The notes under the pieces were generated by a model. The model did no database searches, had not been told where the DNA came from, and saw only the letters and a program-made list of their open reading frames with translations. The position numbers were made by a program, and so were the translations under genes. 64,000 nt of DNA. It comes from an uncultured Clostridia bacterium. Lineage in GTDB: Bacteria > Bacillota > Clostridia > TANB77 > CAG-508. Of the stretch, positions 26,352 through 35,442 are shown piece after piece (within the stretch, counting starts at the first letter, position 1; the number at the start of each line of letters is the position of its first letter). The DNA is taken from the NCBI GenBank assembly GCA_934130935.1, contig CAKOYQ010000001.1, positions 171,537 to 235,536 of the forward strand, written 5' to 3'.

Positions 26352-28733
26352 ATGAATAACAGTTTAAAAAAATTGGAATTTGACAAAATATTAGAAAATG
26401 TATCAAATTACTGCAAAACATATATAGGAAAAAATCATGTATCAGAATTACGCCCATTGCAAGATAAAAAAGGAATTCAGAAAATGTTAGATGAAACTTC
26501 ACAAGGAGTGGTATTAATCCAAAGAAATAGTACACCTCCACTTGGCGAAATTGCTGATATAAAAGTTTATTTAAAATCTTTAGATAGTTATGGAACTCTT
26601 AGCATAAAAGCTTTACTAGAGATCCAAAACATTTTACAAATGTCTTCAAACTTAAAAAATTACTTTGAAAAAGATTATCTTGAAACATCAAATTTTTCTG
26701 CAGTAGAACAATACTTTTTTGATTTATATGTAAATCCAAGTATTGTATCAACTTTTGCAAAGTCAATTATAGATGAAGATACTATTGCAGATACTGCATC
26801 CTCAAAATTACAAGATATTCGTAGAAAAGAACGCAAGATTGAACAAGATATTCGTTCAAAACTTAATGGAATTTTACATTCTTCCACATATTCAAAATAT
26901 ATGAGAGAAAACATCGTAACCATCCGTAATGGTCGTTTTGTAATACCTGTAAAAGAAGAGTATCGTAGTGTTGTTAAAGGATTTGTTCATGATATGTCAA
27001 GTAGTGGTTCAACAGTATTTATAGAACCTATCGCTATATTTGACCTAAATAATGAACTTTCAAACCTGCATATCGAAGAAGAGCTTGAAATTGAAAAAAT
27101 TTTGCAGAATTTAAGTGGGTTATTATATCCATATACAAAAGAACTTGAAAATAATGTCCAATTAATTGGGAAACTTGATTTTATATTTGCAAAAGCTCAT
27201 TACTCTTTAAATTTGCATTGTACAACACCTGAAATAAATGATGAAAAATTCATTGATTTTAAAAATGCACGTCATCCTTTAATTGACCAAACCAATGTTG
27301 TTCCAATTTCTGTAGAATTAGGAAAAGATTTTTTAAGTTTAATTATAACAGGTCCGAACACAGGTGGAAAAACAGTAACTTTAAAAACAATAGGTCTTTT
27401 ATCTGCAATGGTATGTAGTGGCTTAAATATCCCTGCAGATGAACATTCTAGTTTTTATGTATTTGACCACATTTTTGCTGATATAGGAGATGAACAAAGT
27501 ATTAGTGAATCCTTAAGTACATTTTCATCACATATGAGTAATATTGTAAAAATAACACAAAAAGCCACTTCTAACAGTCTTATACTTGTTGATGAATTAG
27601 GTTCTGGAACAGATCCTCTTGAAGGTGCACATCTTGCAATAAGCATTTTACAATATTTTACTGAAATGAAATGCCTTACTGTTGCAACATCACATTATCA
27701 AGAACTAAAAAAATACGCGCTTGTAACACCTGGGTTCAAAAATGCTAGTGTAGAATTTGATATAGAACATTTAAAACCAACATATCGTTTATTAATTGGA
27801 ATACCTGGAAAAAGTAATGCTTTTGCAATAAGTAGAAAACTTGGATTAGACGAAAATATTATAGAACATGCCTCTTCTATGATAGACAAAGAAACTGTAA
27901 ATTTAGAAGATTTATTAAAAAATATTTATGATAGTAAATCAAAAATTGAAGATGAAAAAATTCGCACCTCTCTTGCTTTACAAGAAGCAGAAGATTTACG
28001 CAATTCATTAAAACATCAACATTCAAATGTATCTGATAAAGAAAAAGAATTAATTTCTAATGCAAAGCAAGAAGCAAAACAAATTTTACTTGATGCAAAA
28101 GAGACTGCAAATTCAATAATAAAAGACATGAATTCAGCTCAATCTGCCTCTAAAGCAAATAAACTTAGAAATACATTAAATGAAAAAATTTCTTCTATAA
28201 ATACAAACGTAGAAGATGTGGAATTATCTGACAATTTACTCCCTACTATTGCACGAGAAAACATTAAACCAGGTTTAAATGTATATGTAAGTAATTTAAA
28301 AACAAATGGCATTGTAGTTTCTAACATATCAAAAGATGACACTGTTCAAGTTCAAATTGGTATAATGAAGATGAAAGTTGATATAAAAAATTTACAACAA
28401 ACATCAAATTCAAAATCCTCTACATCTGCAAATAATAAATCAGCCAGTTATTCTTATGTAGCACGTTCATCCTTAAAATCACAAAGTGTAAGCTCAGAAC
28501 TCAACATTCTAGGTCTTACAGTTGATGAAGCAATTCCTATTGTAGATAAATACTTAGATGACTGTTATATTGCAAAACTTTCTCCAGTTCGCATTGTTCA
28601 TGGTAAAGGAACTGGTGCATTACGCAATGGTATTCATCATTATCTTAAGTCTAATAAAATTGTTGATAGCTTTAGACTTGGCACTTTTGGTGAAGGTGAA
28701 ATGGGTGTGACTATTGTTAATTTAAAATTGTAA
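26352..28733 (+). CDS. mutS2: MutS2 family ATPase/endonuclease
   Basis: 793 residues. MutS-core and lever domains come first. The ATPase has Walker A TGPNTGGKT near 333-341, Walker B ILVDELGSGTDPLEGAH near 412 and a long coiled coil near 510-620. A C-terminal Smr nuclease domain includes IVHGKGTGALRNGIH near 750. MutS2 limits recombination and, in Bacillus, helps rescue collided ribosomes. Full length for the family. It is the only long plus-strand gene in this part of the window. Confidence 0.95.
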   Translation: MNNSLKKLEFDKILENVSNYCKTYIGKNHVSELRPLQDKKGIQKMLDETSQGVVLIQRNSTPPLGEIADIKVYLKSLDSYGTLSIKALLEIQNILQMSSNLKNYFEKDYLETSNFSAVEQYFFDLYVNPSIVSTFAKSIIDEDTIADTASSKLQDIRRKERKIEQDIRSKLNGILHSSTYSKYMRENIVTIRNGRFVIPVKEEYRSVVKGFVHDMSSSGSTVFIEPIAIFDLNNELSNLHIEEELEIEKILQNLSGLLYPYTKELENNVQLIGKLDFIFAKAHYSLNLHCTTPEINDEKFIDFKNARHPLIDQTNVVPISVELGKDFLSLIITGPNTGGKTVTLKTIGLLSAMVCSGLNIPADEHSSFYVFDHIFADIGDEQSISESLSTFSSHMSNIVKITQKATSNSLILVDELGSGTDPLEGAHLAISILQYFTEMKCLTVATSHYQELKKYALVTPGFKNASVEFDIEHLKPTYRLLIGIPGKSNAFAISRKLGLDENIIEHASSMIDKETVNLEDLLKNIYDSKSKIEDEKIRTSLALQEAEDLRNSLKHQHSNVSDKEKELISNAKQEAKQILLDAKETANSIIKDMNSAQSASKANKLRNTLNEKISSINTNVEDVELSDNLLPTIARENIKPGLNVYVSNLKTNGIVVSNISKDDTVQVQIGIMKMKVDIKNLQQTSNSKSSTSANNKSASYSYVARSSLKSQSVSSELNILGLTVDEAIPIVDKYLDDCYIAKLSPVRIVHGKGTGALRNGIHHYLKSNKIVDSFRLGTFGEGEMGVTIVNLKL

Positions 28734-29008
28734 AAATTAGGCTGGGTACATTTTTTAGCTTTTTATTGTATACTATTTTACAAATATTAAATATAAACTT
28801 TGCATTACATTCCTCGACTCATTGCAAAACTTAAGAAATTCTAACTCATTTTATGGCACCCTTCCACTCTCGTGAACTCTTTCCATAAAATTTCGTAGAA
28901 TTTCTAAAGTTTCTTCAATCATATTCGTCATTTCATTTAAATTTTATATTTAATATTTGTAATTATTGGCTTGATAAAAAGTTAAAAAATGTACCCAACC
29001 TAAAATTT
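28734..29008. repeat. Outer inverted repeat around a MITE-like hairpin, mutS2-spoVT intergenic
   Basis: Arms of about 30 bases (left 28737-28766, right 28974-29003) share GGGTACATTTTTTA/TAAAAAATGTACCC and flanking bases. Without the 185-bp insert between them they would form one compact hairpin, probably a bidirectional terminator for the convergent mutS2 and spoVT genes. The arms are unrelated to the arms that enclose the second copy of the insert at 51.6 kb. Confidence 0.75.
28778..28962. repeat. MITE-like 185-bp palindromic element, copy A
   Basis: The terminal inverted repeat (TTACAAATATTAAATATAAA) is perfect over 20 bases. A second nested stem near the centre pairs AGAAATTCTA and ATTTTATGG with their complements around a loop near 28859-28880. 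The reverse complement is present at 51634-51819 at roughly 95 percent identity by eye. It has no coding capacity. Confidence 0.85.
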
Positions 29009-29015
29009 GCTATTT

Positions 29016-29570
29016 TTAAATTTCCATTTGACTTCCTAAGAAAGATGCAGCTGATTGAGCTACTTTTTTCTCTACTTCATTCATTTTTGTATTAGACTCT
29101 TTAGATAACAAAATTACTGTACCTATTGTATCCCCATTTGATATAATTGGATATACTACTTGTGCATTATATTTTCTTTCATTATTATCATTTTTTGTTA
29201 TTGGAACAGCAACATCACTATTCTCTTTACTTGTATATATTTCCTTGTCTTCCATTAATTGTTCTAGTTCATCACTTACGTTTTGCTCTAAAAATTCTTT
29301 TTTAGGCCCTCCTGAAATTGCTATTACTGTATCTTTATCTGTTATACATGCTATATGTCCTGTTGTTTTTGATAAAGTTTCTGCATAGCCTGTCGCAAAT
29401 TCTGATAACTCACCAATCGGAGAATACTTTTTCAAAATCACTTGTCCTTCTCTATCTGTAAATATTTCTAAAGGTTCGCCCTCTTTTATACGCAAAGTTT
29501 TTCTTATTTCTTTTGGTATTACTACTCTACCTAAATCATCTATTCTTCTTACAACTCCTGTTGCTTTCAT
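29016..29570 (-). CDS. spoVT: Stage V sporulation protein T (AbrB-type regulator)
   Basis: 184 residues. An N-terminal SpoVT-AbrB DNA-binding domain (MKATGVVRRIDDLGRVVIPKE...) is followed by a GAF-like domain (about 60-180). SpoVT tunes sigma-G-dependent genes in the forespore. The full two-domain length distinguishes it from AbrB. A GGAGG site precedes the ATG. The gene converges on mutS2 and its 3' end adjoins the nested palindrome. Confidence 0.93.
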   Translation of the reverse strand: MKATGVVRRIDDLGRVVIPKEIRKTLRIKEGEPLEIFTDREGQVILKKYSPIGELSEFATGYAETLSKTTGHIACITDKDTVIAISGGPKKEFLEQNVSDELEQLMEDKEIYTSKENSDVAVPITKNDNNERKYNAQVVYPIISNGDTIGTVILLSKESNTKMNEVEKKVAQSAASFLGSQMEI

Positions 29571-29603
29571 AATCTTCCTCCTTTTTGTTTTTAAGTATAT
29601 TCT

Positions 29604-29633
29604 TATTATGACAAAAAAGGAAAAAAATATACA
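29604..29633 (-). promoter_or_regulatory. Possible sigma-G-type promoter of spoVT
   Basis: Minus-strand TGTATA, 17 bases, CATAATA resembles the forespore sigma-G pattern (TGAATA and CATACTA) and lies about 34 bases before the ATG. In Bacillus spoVT is transcribed by sigma-G. The match is imperfect and the region AT-rich. Confidence 0.35.
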
Positions 29634-29674
29634 TATTTATAACACAACATTTTTTGAATTTTATGTTGATTTTG

Positions 29675-29703
29675 TTGAATTTTTTTTTTGAATAGTTTAT
29701 AAT
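29675..29703 (+). promoter_or_regulatory. Promoter of ssrA
   Basis: TTGAAT, 17 bases, TATAAT, ending 11 bases before the mature tmRNA 5' end. Confidence 0.65.
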
Positions 29704-29714
29704 AAATCATATAT

Positions 29715-30067
29715 GGGGATGTAATGGTTTCGACATTGCATTGGAAACATAAATAGCGAGTAGTGGATTCTCGTTTGCCACTTTAAAAAACGAGAAATTA
29801 AATATAAACGCTGATAATACAGAATTAGCATATGCTGCCTAGTTGCAGCATCGCCTATTAAAATATTCCCACATATTTTAATTTGGTGTCATTTTAGTGG
29901 GGAACAAAACTGTTTTTTCTACGAAAACAGCAGGTATTTTAGTAGATATATTTAATAATTGTTTGTTTATTAATGATTATTAAATGAATTTTAATAATAA
30001 ACTGCACTCGGAGAAGTTTATGTGGATGGTGTTATGGACAGGGGTTCGACTCCCCTCATCTCCACCA
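29715..30067 (+). ncRNA. ssrA: Transfer-messenger RNA (tmRNA)
   Basis: The 5' end GGGGATG pairs with CATCTCC near the 3' end to make the alanine-tRNA-like acceptor stem, and CCA is encoded (30065-30067). The T arm GGGTTCGACTCCC is present. The coding part reads ADNTELAYAA followed by TAG at 29840-29842, if the resume codon is GCT at 29810. The tag ends in YAA rather than the common LAA. tmRNA with SmpB frees stalled ribosomes and marks the truncated protein for proteolysis. About 353 bases, normal length. Confidence 0.93.
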
Positions 30068-30086
30068 GAATATTAGTAAGTTATCT

Positions 30087-30251
30087 CTAAATTTCAAACT
30101 TATATAAGTATTTACCCAATTTTAATTTTTTTATAAAAACTGCTCCAAACTTTTCATAATAATTTTCTAAATCTGTTTTTAAATATAGTATTGAAAATCC
30201 TCTTTTTTTCGCTTCATTTAATATGCTAGAACTATTCCTTTCTATTCTACT
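30087..30251 (-). pseudogene. Remnant of a GNAT acetyltransferase (C-terminal part)
   Basis: An open minus-strand stretch without a start codon ends at a TAG at 30087-30089. It reads EAKKRGFSILYLKTD and then NYYEKFGAVFI, the typical last strand and helix pattern of GNAT acetyltransferases. The acetyl-CoA-binding loop is missing and a stop lies directly upstream. It is a decayed gene fragment downstream of ssrA; too short to have activity. Confidence 0.55.
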
Positions 30252-30329
30252 TTATATATTATCATTAATCCGTGAATTTATCAATAAGCTTTTGTAACTA
30301 TAATTTATCAAATATTTTTAGCTTTTGCA

Positions 30330-30357
30330 TTGTATTTTATTCTAAAAATGATATAAT
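30330..30357 (+). promoter_or_regulatory. Predicted promoter of the gene at 30402
   Basis: TTGTAT, 16 bases, TATAAT, followed by an AGGGGTG ribosome binding site that sets a TTG start. Apart from the GNAT remnant nothing else was found between ssrA and this gene. Confidence 0.5.
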
Positions 30358-30401
30358 AAGGTATAATAAATTTTTAATATTAATTATAGGGGTGTTGCAA
30401 T

Positions 30402-31217
30402 TTGGAAAATAATAATGAAGTAAATAATTTAGAAAAAAGGAATCTAAAAAAGGAACAAACTAATATTAATAAAAACAATAAAAAAAAATTATGGATTATA
30501 ATAGGAATTATTATTGTAATAGCTATAGCAAGTATTATTGTCTATGCTACATTTTCAGAAGATATTTGTCTAAACAGTATAAATCTTATACCTTTTAGAG
30601 ATGGTTCAAGTTCTAATTCATCTAATAACATAGATAAACCTGCTACACCTAGTGATTTACATCCAAGCTACGACAAACCTATTATATATTTATATCCAGA
30701 AAAAGAAATACAATTATCTGTTAGATTAGGAAAAGAAAATAATATTACATGTTCATATCCAGAATATAAAAACGGTTGGAATGTACTAGCAAAACCAGAT
30801 GGTACATTAGTAGATATCGAAACTGGAAGAGGTCTATATGCTTTATACTGGGAAGGAATTCGAAGTGAAAAGTGTAATCTTAAAGAAGGTTTTGTTGTAA
30901 AAGGAAACCAAACAATTCAATTTTTAGAAGAAAAATTAGCAGTACTAGGTTTAAATGAAAGAGAGTCTGAAGAATTTATAGTATATTGGTTACCTAAATT
31001 ACAAAAAAATGAATACAACTATATTAGATTTGCTACATTAGAGGAAATAAATAATAATATGCCATTAGAGCTTTCTGTTGATCCAGATACATTGATAAGA
31101 GTTCTAATGCAATATAAACCTTTAGATAAATATATGGAAGTTAAAGAGCAAGAATTAGTAACACCAGATAGAAATGGATTTACAGTTGTTGAATGGGGCG
31201 GAACAGAAATAAAATAA
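30402..31217 (+). CDS. Conserved uncharacterised membrane-anchored protein
   Basis: Starts with TTG, chosen for the AGGGGTG site 7 bases before it; 271 residues. A charged cytoplasmic N-terminus, one membrane helix (about 28-48) and a large extracytoplasmic domain follow. The domain begins HPSYDKPIIYLYPEKE and contains GWNVLAKPDGTLVD, a pattern I have seen in uncharacterised bacterial proteins but cannot name. It ends in a hydrophilic stretch (VEWGGTEIK). It is monocistronic. No enzymatic motif is evident. Confidence 0.65.
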   Translation: MENNNEVNNLEKRNLKKEQTNINKNNKKKLWIIIGIIIVIAIASIIVYATFSEDICLNSINLIPFRDGSSSNSSNNIDKPATPSDLHPSYDKPIIYLYPEKEIQLSVRLGKENNITCSYPEYKNGWNVLAKPDGTLVDIETGRGLYALYWEGIRSEKCNLKEGFVVKGNQTIQFLEEKLAVLGLNERESEEFIVYWLPKLQKNEYNYIRFATLEEINNNMPLELSVDPDTLIRVLMQYKPLDKYMEVKEQELVTPDRNGFTVVEWGGTEIK

Positions 31218-31220
31218 AAT

Positions 31221-31249
31221 TTGCAATATTTGCAAAAATATGGTATACT
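31221..31249 (+). promoter_or_regulatory. Sigma-A promoter of the gene at 31347
   Basis: TTGCAA, 17 bases, TATACT. A leader of about 90 bases follows with a small possible stem (GCAAGCC...GTTTGC) before a GGAGGAG ribosome binding site. Confidence 0.65.
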
Positions 31250-31346
31250 ATGTGCATATATAGTGGATAAACTATGTATCTAAGCAAGCCTCGTGTTTGC
31301 ATCAAAGCAATAACATTAAGATAAAAAATTTTGGAGGAGCTTAATA

Positions 31347-31685
31347 ATGAAGAATTGTTTTGTTACCGATGTAAGAAATCAGGATTACTTCTTCGTCATT
31401 GGCAAATGCAAATATACTGGTCTATCAAATATTTGCATTTGCGAAAGAGAGGACGGTAGCTTCGTCTACCGCAGTGAATATATGCTTTCTCCTTCGAGAG
31501 AGACATTTCATGTACCACATCTCTGTGAAGGGAGTGTTGTAAGGGTAGTTGATCCTTACAACAAGAAGCTTTTTGGCAAAAAATTTCTCGTGTCCGAAAT
31601 TGATAATGAAGTGGTTTCTATCATCAATCCTTGTAACCCCAGTCTTGTAGAGAGGATTGCTATCACTTCTCTTCAGGTAATTTAA
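31347..31685 (+). CDS. Uncharacterised 112-residue protein with foreign base composition
   Basis: A TTGGAGGAGC site precedes the ATG, and the gene has its own promoter and terminator. The product is a soluble, beta-rich-looking protein with five cysteines and no membrane segment; I recognise no family. The codon use (CTC, GTC, GGC, AGG, CCC) is much richer in G and C than in neighbouring genes, as in the yjjX-like gene at 43.8 kb and the Ca-ATPase at 61 kb. That suggests recent acquisition. The compact expression unit supports it being a real gene. Confidence 0.7.
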   Translation: MKNCFVTDVRNQDYFFVIGKCKYTGLSNICICEREDGSFVYRSEYMLSPSRETFHVPHLCEGSVVRVVDPYNKKLFGKKFLVSEIDNEVVSIINPCNPSLVERIAITSLQVI

Positions 31686-31704
31686 TTTAAAAAAAATTCT
31701 TCAA

Positions 31705-31740
31705 AACCCCTTGTGCAATACACAAGGGGTTGCATTTTTT
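31705..31740 (+). terminator. Rho-independent terminator
   Basis: A perfect 11-base stem (AACCCCTTGTG / CACAAGGGGTT) with a 5-base loop, then a T run after GCA. It ends the 31347 gene and may also stop leftward transcription. Confidence 0.9.
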
Positions 31741-31752
31741 GTAGTAAGCAGA

Positions 31753-33336
31753 TTACAATTCTGTCCTATTTTTTGTCTCTTTATTTGCTATCTCATGATA
31801 TTCCTTTTCCGTATTCACACTCCAAATATTAGACTTATCTTTTATATTATTTTTTATATTGTGAACTGCTTCTAAAGCTGTTGCCATAGAATGATCCATA
31901 TTATTATAACGGTGTTGACCATTTCTTCCTATACAATATAAATTGTCAAAGCTATCTAAATATTTTACCAACTGATCCATTTTGTTATATGTATCAAAAT
32001 ATGCAGGATATGCCTTTTTAATTTTTTGTCTACATGCATCTAAAATATTTTCCTTATTAATTATTTCCATTTTAACTAATTCATCTATAGCAAAATTTAT
32101 AAACTCCTGATCTGACATCTCCCAATATTTATCGCCTTCTTCACATGTATATTCAAGACCCAACCATATTGTATTCTTAATATCCTTTACCATATATGGT
32201 GACCAATTATTAAAAATCTGAATTCGAAGAAGTTTAATATTCGGTTCATGAATATACAACCAACAATCAGGAATTATATTATTAAAAGTTTTTATATTTG
32301 TTTCATTTTTCAAATTTAATTTATTAACTAATAACCCAACTGTCATAAAATCCCTATATGGTAGCCCTTTAGCTATTTCTAGCATATCTCCTGGTACTTC
32401 ATCTCCATACATATTAACAACTAAGTCTTTTACTGGCATTGTAGAGATAAATATATCTCCTGTTATTTCAACAGTTTCTCCATTAACTTGACATTCTACT
32501 GAGATTATCTTATTGTTTTTTATATTTATCCTTGTTACTTTATGCCCTTTTTTTATCTCTCCTCCTTTTTCTTGTATTCTGCTAGCTAATGTCTCCCAAA
32601 GTTGTCCAGGTCCATATTTAGGATATAAAAATTGCTCTATTAAAGATGTTTCTGTATTTTTCTCATTCTTTTTTCCGATTAATTTATTCAAAATATCTTT
32701 TATTATAGTCTTTATTGATATGCCTTTAACTCTTTGAGCACCCCAATCAGCAGAAATCTCTGATGGCTTTCTTCCCCATAATCTCTCTGTATAACCTTTA
32801 AAGAACATATTATATAGTTCTTCTCCAAACCTATTAATATAAAAATCTTCTAATGATTTTTCATTCTTTTTAAATATCAAAACTTTCAAATAACTAAATA
32901 CTACTTTAATTATCCTTACTATCCCCATATTTTTTATGGTACTCCACTTTAAACTTATTGGATAATCAAAAAATTTTTTCATAAAAAATATTCTTGATAC
33001 TCTTGTACGCACAAGCATCACTCTGTTCTCGTTATTAGGATTAGGTCCATTAGGTTTTAGTTGTTTTTCTCTTCCTAATTCTTCATCATCATAAGAATTA
33101 GTTCCTTGTATTGGCATAATTGATTCCCAATATTTCATAACTTCTTTATCTTTTGAGAAAAATCTATGACCACCTATATCCATTCTATTTCCATTATAAT
33201 TTACAGTCTTCGATATCCCACCAATATCTTGAGTTTCCTCCAACAATGTTACATTATATTCTTGTTTTTCATCTAACAGTTTATCTGCAGCAGTTAAGCC
33301 TGCTGGACCTGCCCCTATTATAATTACATTCTTCAT
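31753..33336 (-). CDS. FAD-dependent oxidoreductase of the protoporphyrinogen oxidase / UDP-galactopyranose mutase type
   Basis: Start at the ATG 33334-33336, with AGGGAG nearby, 21 bases after the stop of the upstream gene; 527 residues. The N-terminal dinucleotide-binding motif GAGPAGLTAADKLL and GGHRFF are typical of the amine-oxidase-like flavoprotein superfamily. Such proteins recur beside polysaccharide or lipid-linked sugar genes. Here it follows a polytopic membrane protein with GT-C-like topology, so a role in envelope glycan synthesis is likely but the substrate is unknown. Confidence 0.75.
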   Translation of the reverse strand: MKNVIIIGAGPAGLTAADKLLDEKQEYNVTLLEETQDIGGISKTVNYNGNRMDIGGHRFFSKDKEVMKYWESIMPIQGTNSYDDEELGREKQLKPNGPNPNNENRVMLVRTRVSRIFFMKKFFDYPISLKWSTIKNMGIVRIIKVVFSYLKVLIFKKNEKSLEDFYINRFGEELYNMFFKGYTERLWGRKPSEISADWGAQRVKGISIKTIIKDILNKLIGKKNEKNTETSLIEQFLYPKYGPGQLWETLASRIQEKGGEIKKGHKVTRINIKNNKIISVECQVNGETVEITGDIFISTMPVKDLVVNMYGDEVPGDMLEIAKGLPYRDFMTVGLLVNKLNLKNETNIKTFNNIIPDCWLYIHEPNIKLLRIQIFNNWSPYMVKDIKNTIWLGLEYTCEEGDKYWEMSDQEFINFAIDELVKMEIINKENILDACRQKIKKAYPAYFDTYNKMDQLVKYLDSFDNLYCIGRNGQHRYNNMDHSMATALEAVHNIKNNIKDKSNIWSVNTEKEYHEIANKETKNRTEL

Positions 33337-33356
33337 TAAGCTTCTCCCTATATTTT

Positions 33357-35309
33357 CTATTCCCAAAAATCTACTACATATTTAAGTTTATAATAGTTTT
33401 TTGGCGAATTAATTTTAAAGTTTTCTTTTTCTGATACAATTCCAGCACAAAAATTTATTAAAATAATATAAACAACCATAAATCCCAAAATTCTTTCCAG
33501 AATTTGTTTGGCCTCTACTGTTTCACAGTTATTCCAATTTGCCACAAAAGTCATTATTCCTGCTATTATCAATATCCATGCATAATCTGCCAAATATCTA
33601 GGCGTGCTTCCAGCCATCATTATACTCACTATACATATTAATATTCCAACAAGTGTAAATATTAAAATAGTTTTGTTTAAATCTTCATCTTTTTTCTCTT
33701 TATTGTATAACTTATATAGTCCAAAAATTGAAAAACATATTGGAACTAACATAAATAAGCCTCCAACCATATTTTCAATATAATAATATCCATAAAATGT
33801 AGGAATTACATTACTGTTTTGTACAAATGGAAAACTATCTTTCAATATTGGAACATTAAACAGATTACTCATTACACCAATTCCAATAGTCATAAATCTA
33901 TTTCTTAACTTTGACATATCATTTAATGTTAATTGGTATGAAGCTCCAAATTCTAAAATATTATCAAATCTAATATAGTTATAATACATAAGAGCAGTTC
34001 CAACTATTATATATGGACATACTGCAAAAATAATCTTTCCTATATTTTTTTTATATTTAATATTTTCCAAAAATGTATTGAAAAATACAGGAAGAGCTAT
34101 TAATGAAACCAAAAGCATTGTTGGTCTGCATGCAACAGCTAAACTTAAAAACAAACTTGTTAAAAATATATATTTATAGTTTATTTCATCTGATTTAATT
34201 GCAATAAATAGAAAATTAATTCCTATAATTGCAAAAAATAATCCTGAAATAACAGCAAGTTCATAAAATCTAGGCGTTCCATTTAGTATTAAAATCTGGC
34301 TTCCAAAGAGCAATATCAAAAATGAGTATAGCATAACCTTAAATGATACATTTTTAAAATATCTATTAAAAATATTATAAATCAACTCTTTTAATGATAT
34401 TGCTGCCAAAATTGAAAACAATAATATGGCTGTGGCTGTCGATAAATACTGTCCTGTAATTATATGATATGGTACAAGCATTATCAATGCTGGTAGCACT
34501 CCAAAATACACATAATATTTTCCATTATATAAAGCTATATCCCAAATATAATCATCATTTCTCCTTAGTCCTTTTTCATTTCTTTGAACATTATCATAAG
34601 GATTTTGCATTTCCACTAATTCTTTTTCAGGTTCTTTATCAATATAACTTTGTCCTTTTGCCAGGGCATCAACAAAGTCATAAGAATAGTAGTCATTTTT
34701 TTGTTCTTTTCTACTATTAATATTTATATAAAAAATTAGCATACAAAAAATTGCCAGCACTACTAATAATATACATTCATGTTTATAATTAAAATTTGCA
34801 ATAGTGCTCTTAAATATATCATATTCCCTTACAACGCATAAAAAAACTAAAAATAAATATACACAAATAAATCTCACTAAACTAAAATTAAATGGTATCT
34901 TATCATTAATACAAATCTCTTCCACATTTATATTGGGTGCAAAAATCCTTATTGCTATTTTATTACTTTTACCAGATAAGTATGTATCAATGTATTTACT
35001 ATTCTCTATTCCTTGTACATACGTCTTTAAAGCAACTTCTCTAAATTCACTTGAAGTTTCATCTGTATATAAAAGTTGATATTCTACCACTTTTTCATTG
35101 CTTATATTTATATAAAACGTTTTTATTTCATCATTAATATTATCAATTTCAATATATGTATATTTTTCGTTTGATTCATAACACGAAAATTCTTCTTCTT
35201 TAAACATTCTCTTGTTTGAAGAGTTCAAATTCCTATATGATTTATAATTAAAAATAACTACTTCCAATATTATAACTAAAATCAACAATTTTATAAGTTT
35301 GCTTTTCAT
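33357..35309 (-). CDS. Polytopic membrane protein, probable GT-C-type glycosyltransferase
   Basis: 650 residues. An N-terminal helix, an extracytoplasmic beta-rich domain (about 35-140) and about 11-13 further helices follow. The loop after the third helix (near 215-260) is long and polar, with several Tyr, Asp and Glu residues, as in GT-C enzymes that use polyprenyl-phosphate sugars. No exact catalytic motif can be assigned. It is transcribed with the FAD-dependent enzyme. Full identity is uncertain. Confidence 0.55.
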   Translation of the reverse strand: MKSKLIKLLILVIILEVVIFNYKSYRNLNSSNKRMFKEEEFSCYESNEKYTYIEIDNINDEIKTFYINISNEKVVEYQLLYTDETSSEFREVALKTYVQGIENSKYIDTYLSGKSNKIAIRIFAPNINVEEICINDKIPFNFSLVRFICVYLFLVFLCVVREYDIFKSTIANFNYKHECILLVVLAIFCMLIFYININSRKEQKNDYYSYDFVDALAKGQSYIDKEPEKELVEMQNPYDNVQRNEKGLRRNDDYIWDIALYNGKYYVYFGVLPALIMLVPYHIITGQYLSTATAILLFSILAAISLKELIYNIFNRYFKNVSFKVMLYSFLILLFGSQILILNGTPRFYELAVISGLFFAIIGINFLFIAIKSDEINYKYIFLTSLFLSLAVACRPTMLLVSLIALPVFFNTFLENIKYKKNIGKIIFAVCPYIIVGTALMYYNYIRFDNILEFGASYQLTLNDMSKLRNRFMTIGIGVMSNLFNVPILKDSFPFVQNSNVIPTFYGYYYIENMVGGLFMLVPICFSIFGLYKLYNKEKKDEDLNKTILIFTLVGILICIVSIMMAGSTPRYLADYAWILIIAGIMTFVANWNNCETVEAKQILERILGFMVVYIILINFCAGIVSEKENFKINSPKNYYKLKYVVDFWE

Positions 35310-35402
35310 AAATTCTCCTATCCATATATGGAATATATCATATTCTTAACCTTAATTCAATAATATCCTAATATTTTTATATTCGTTTGCCAAAATGATT
35401 AT

Positions 35403-35430
35403 CACATTTCTTCTTTTTTATCATATAATA
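35403..35430 (+). promoter_or_regulatory. Possible mother-cell (sigma-K-like) sporulation promoter
   Basis: CAC, 16 bases, CATATAATA fits the sigma-K pattern AC-N16-CATANNNTA, about 70 bases before the endopeptidase start. The same TATAAT lacks a -35 element at the correct distance for sigma-A. Short motifs of this kind occur by chance in AT-rich DNA. Confidence 0.35.
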
Positions 35431-35442
35431 TTACAATTATTA

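Noticed and set aside
29715..30251. Integrated element at the 3' end of ssrA
   Set aside because: No second copy of the ssrA end and no integrase found between 30068 and 30401.
31250..31346. Riboswitch in the leader of the 31347 gene
   Set aside because: Only one small weak stem is visible and it matches no riboswitch class I know.
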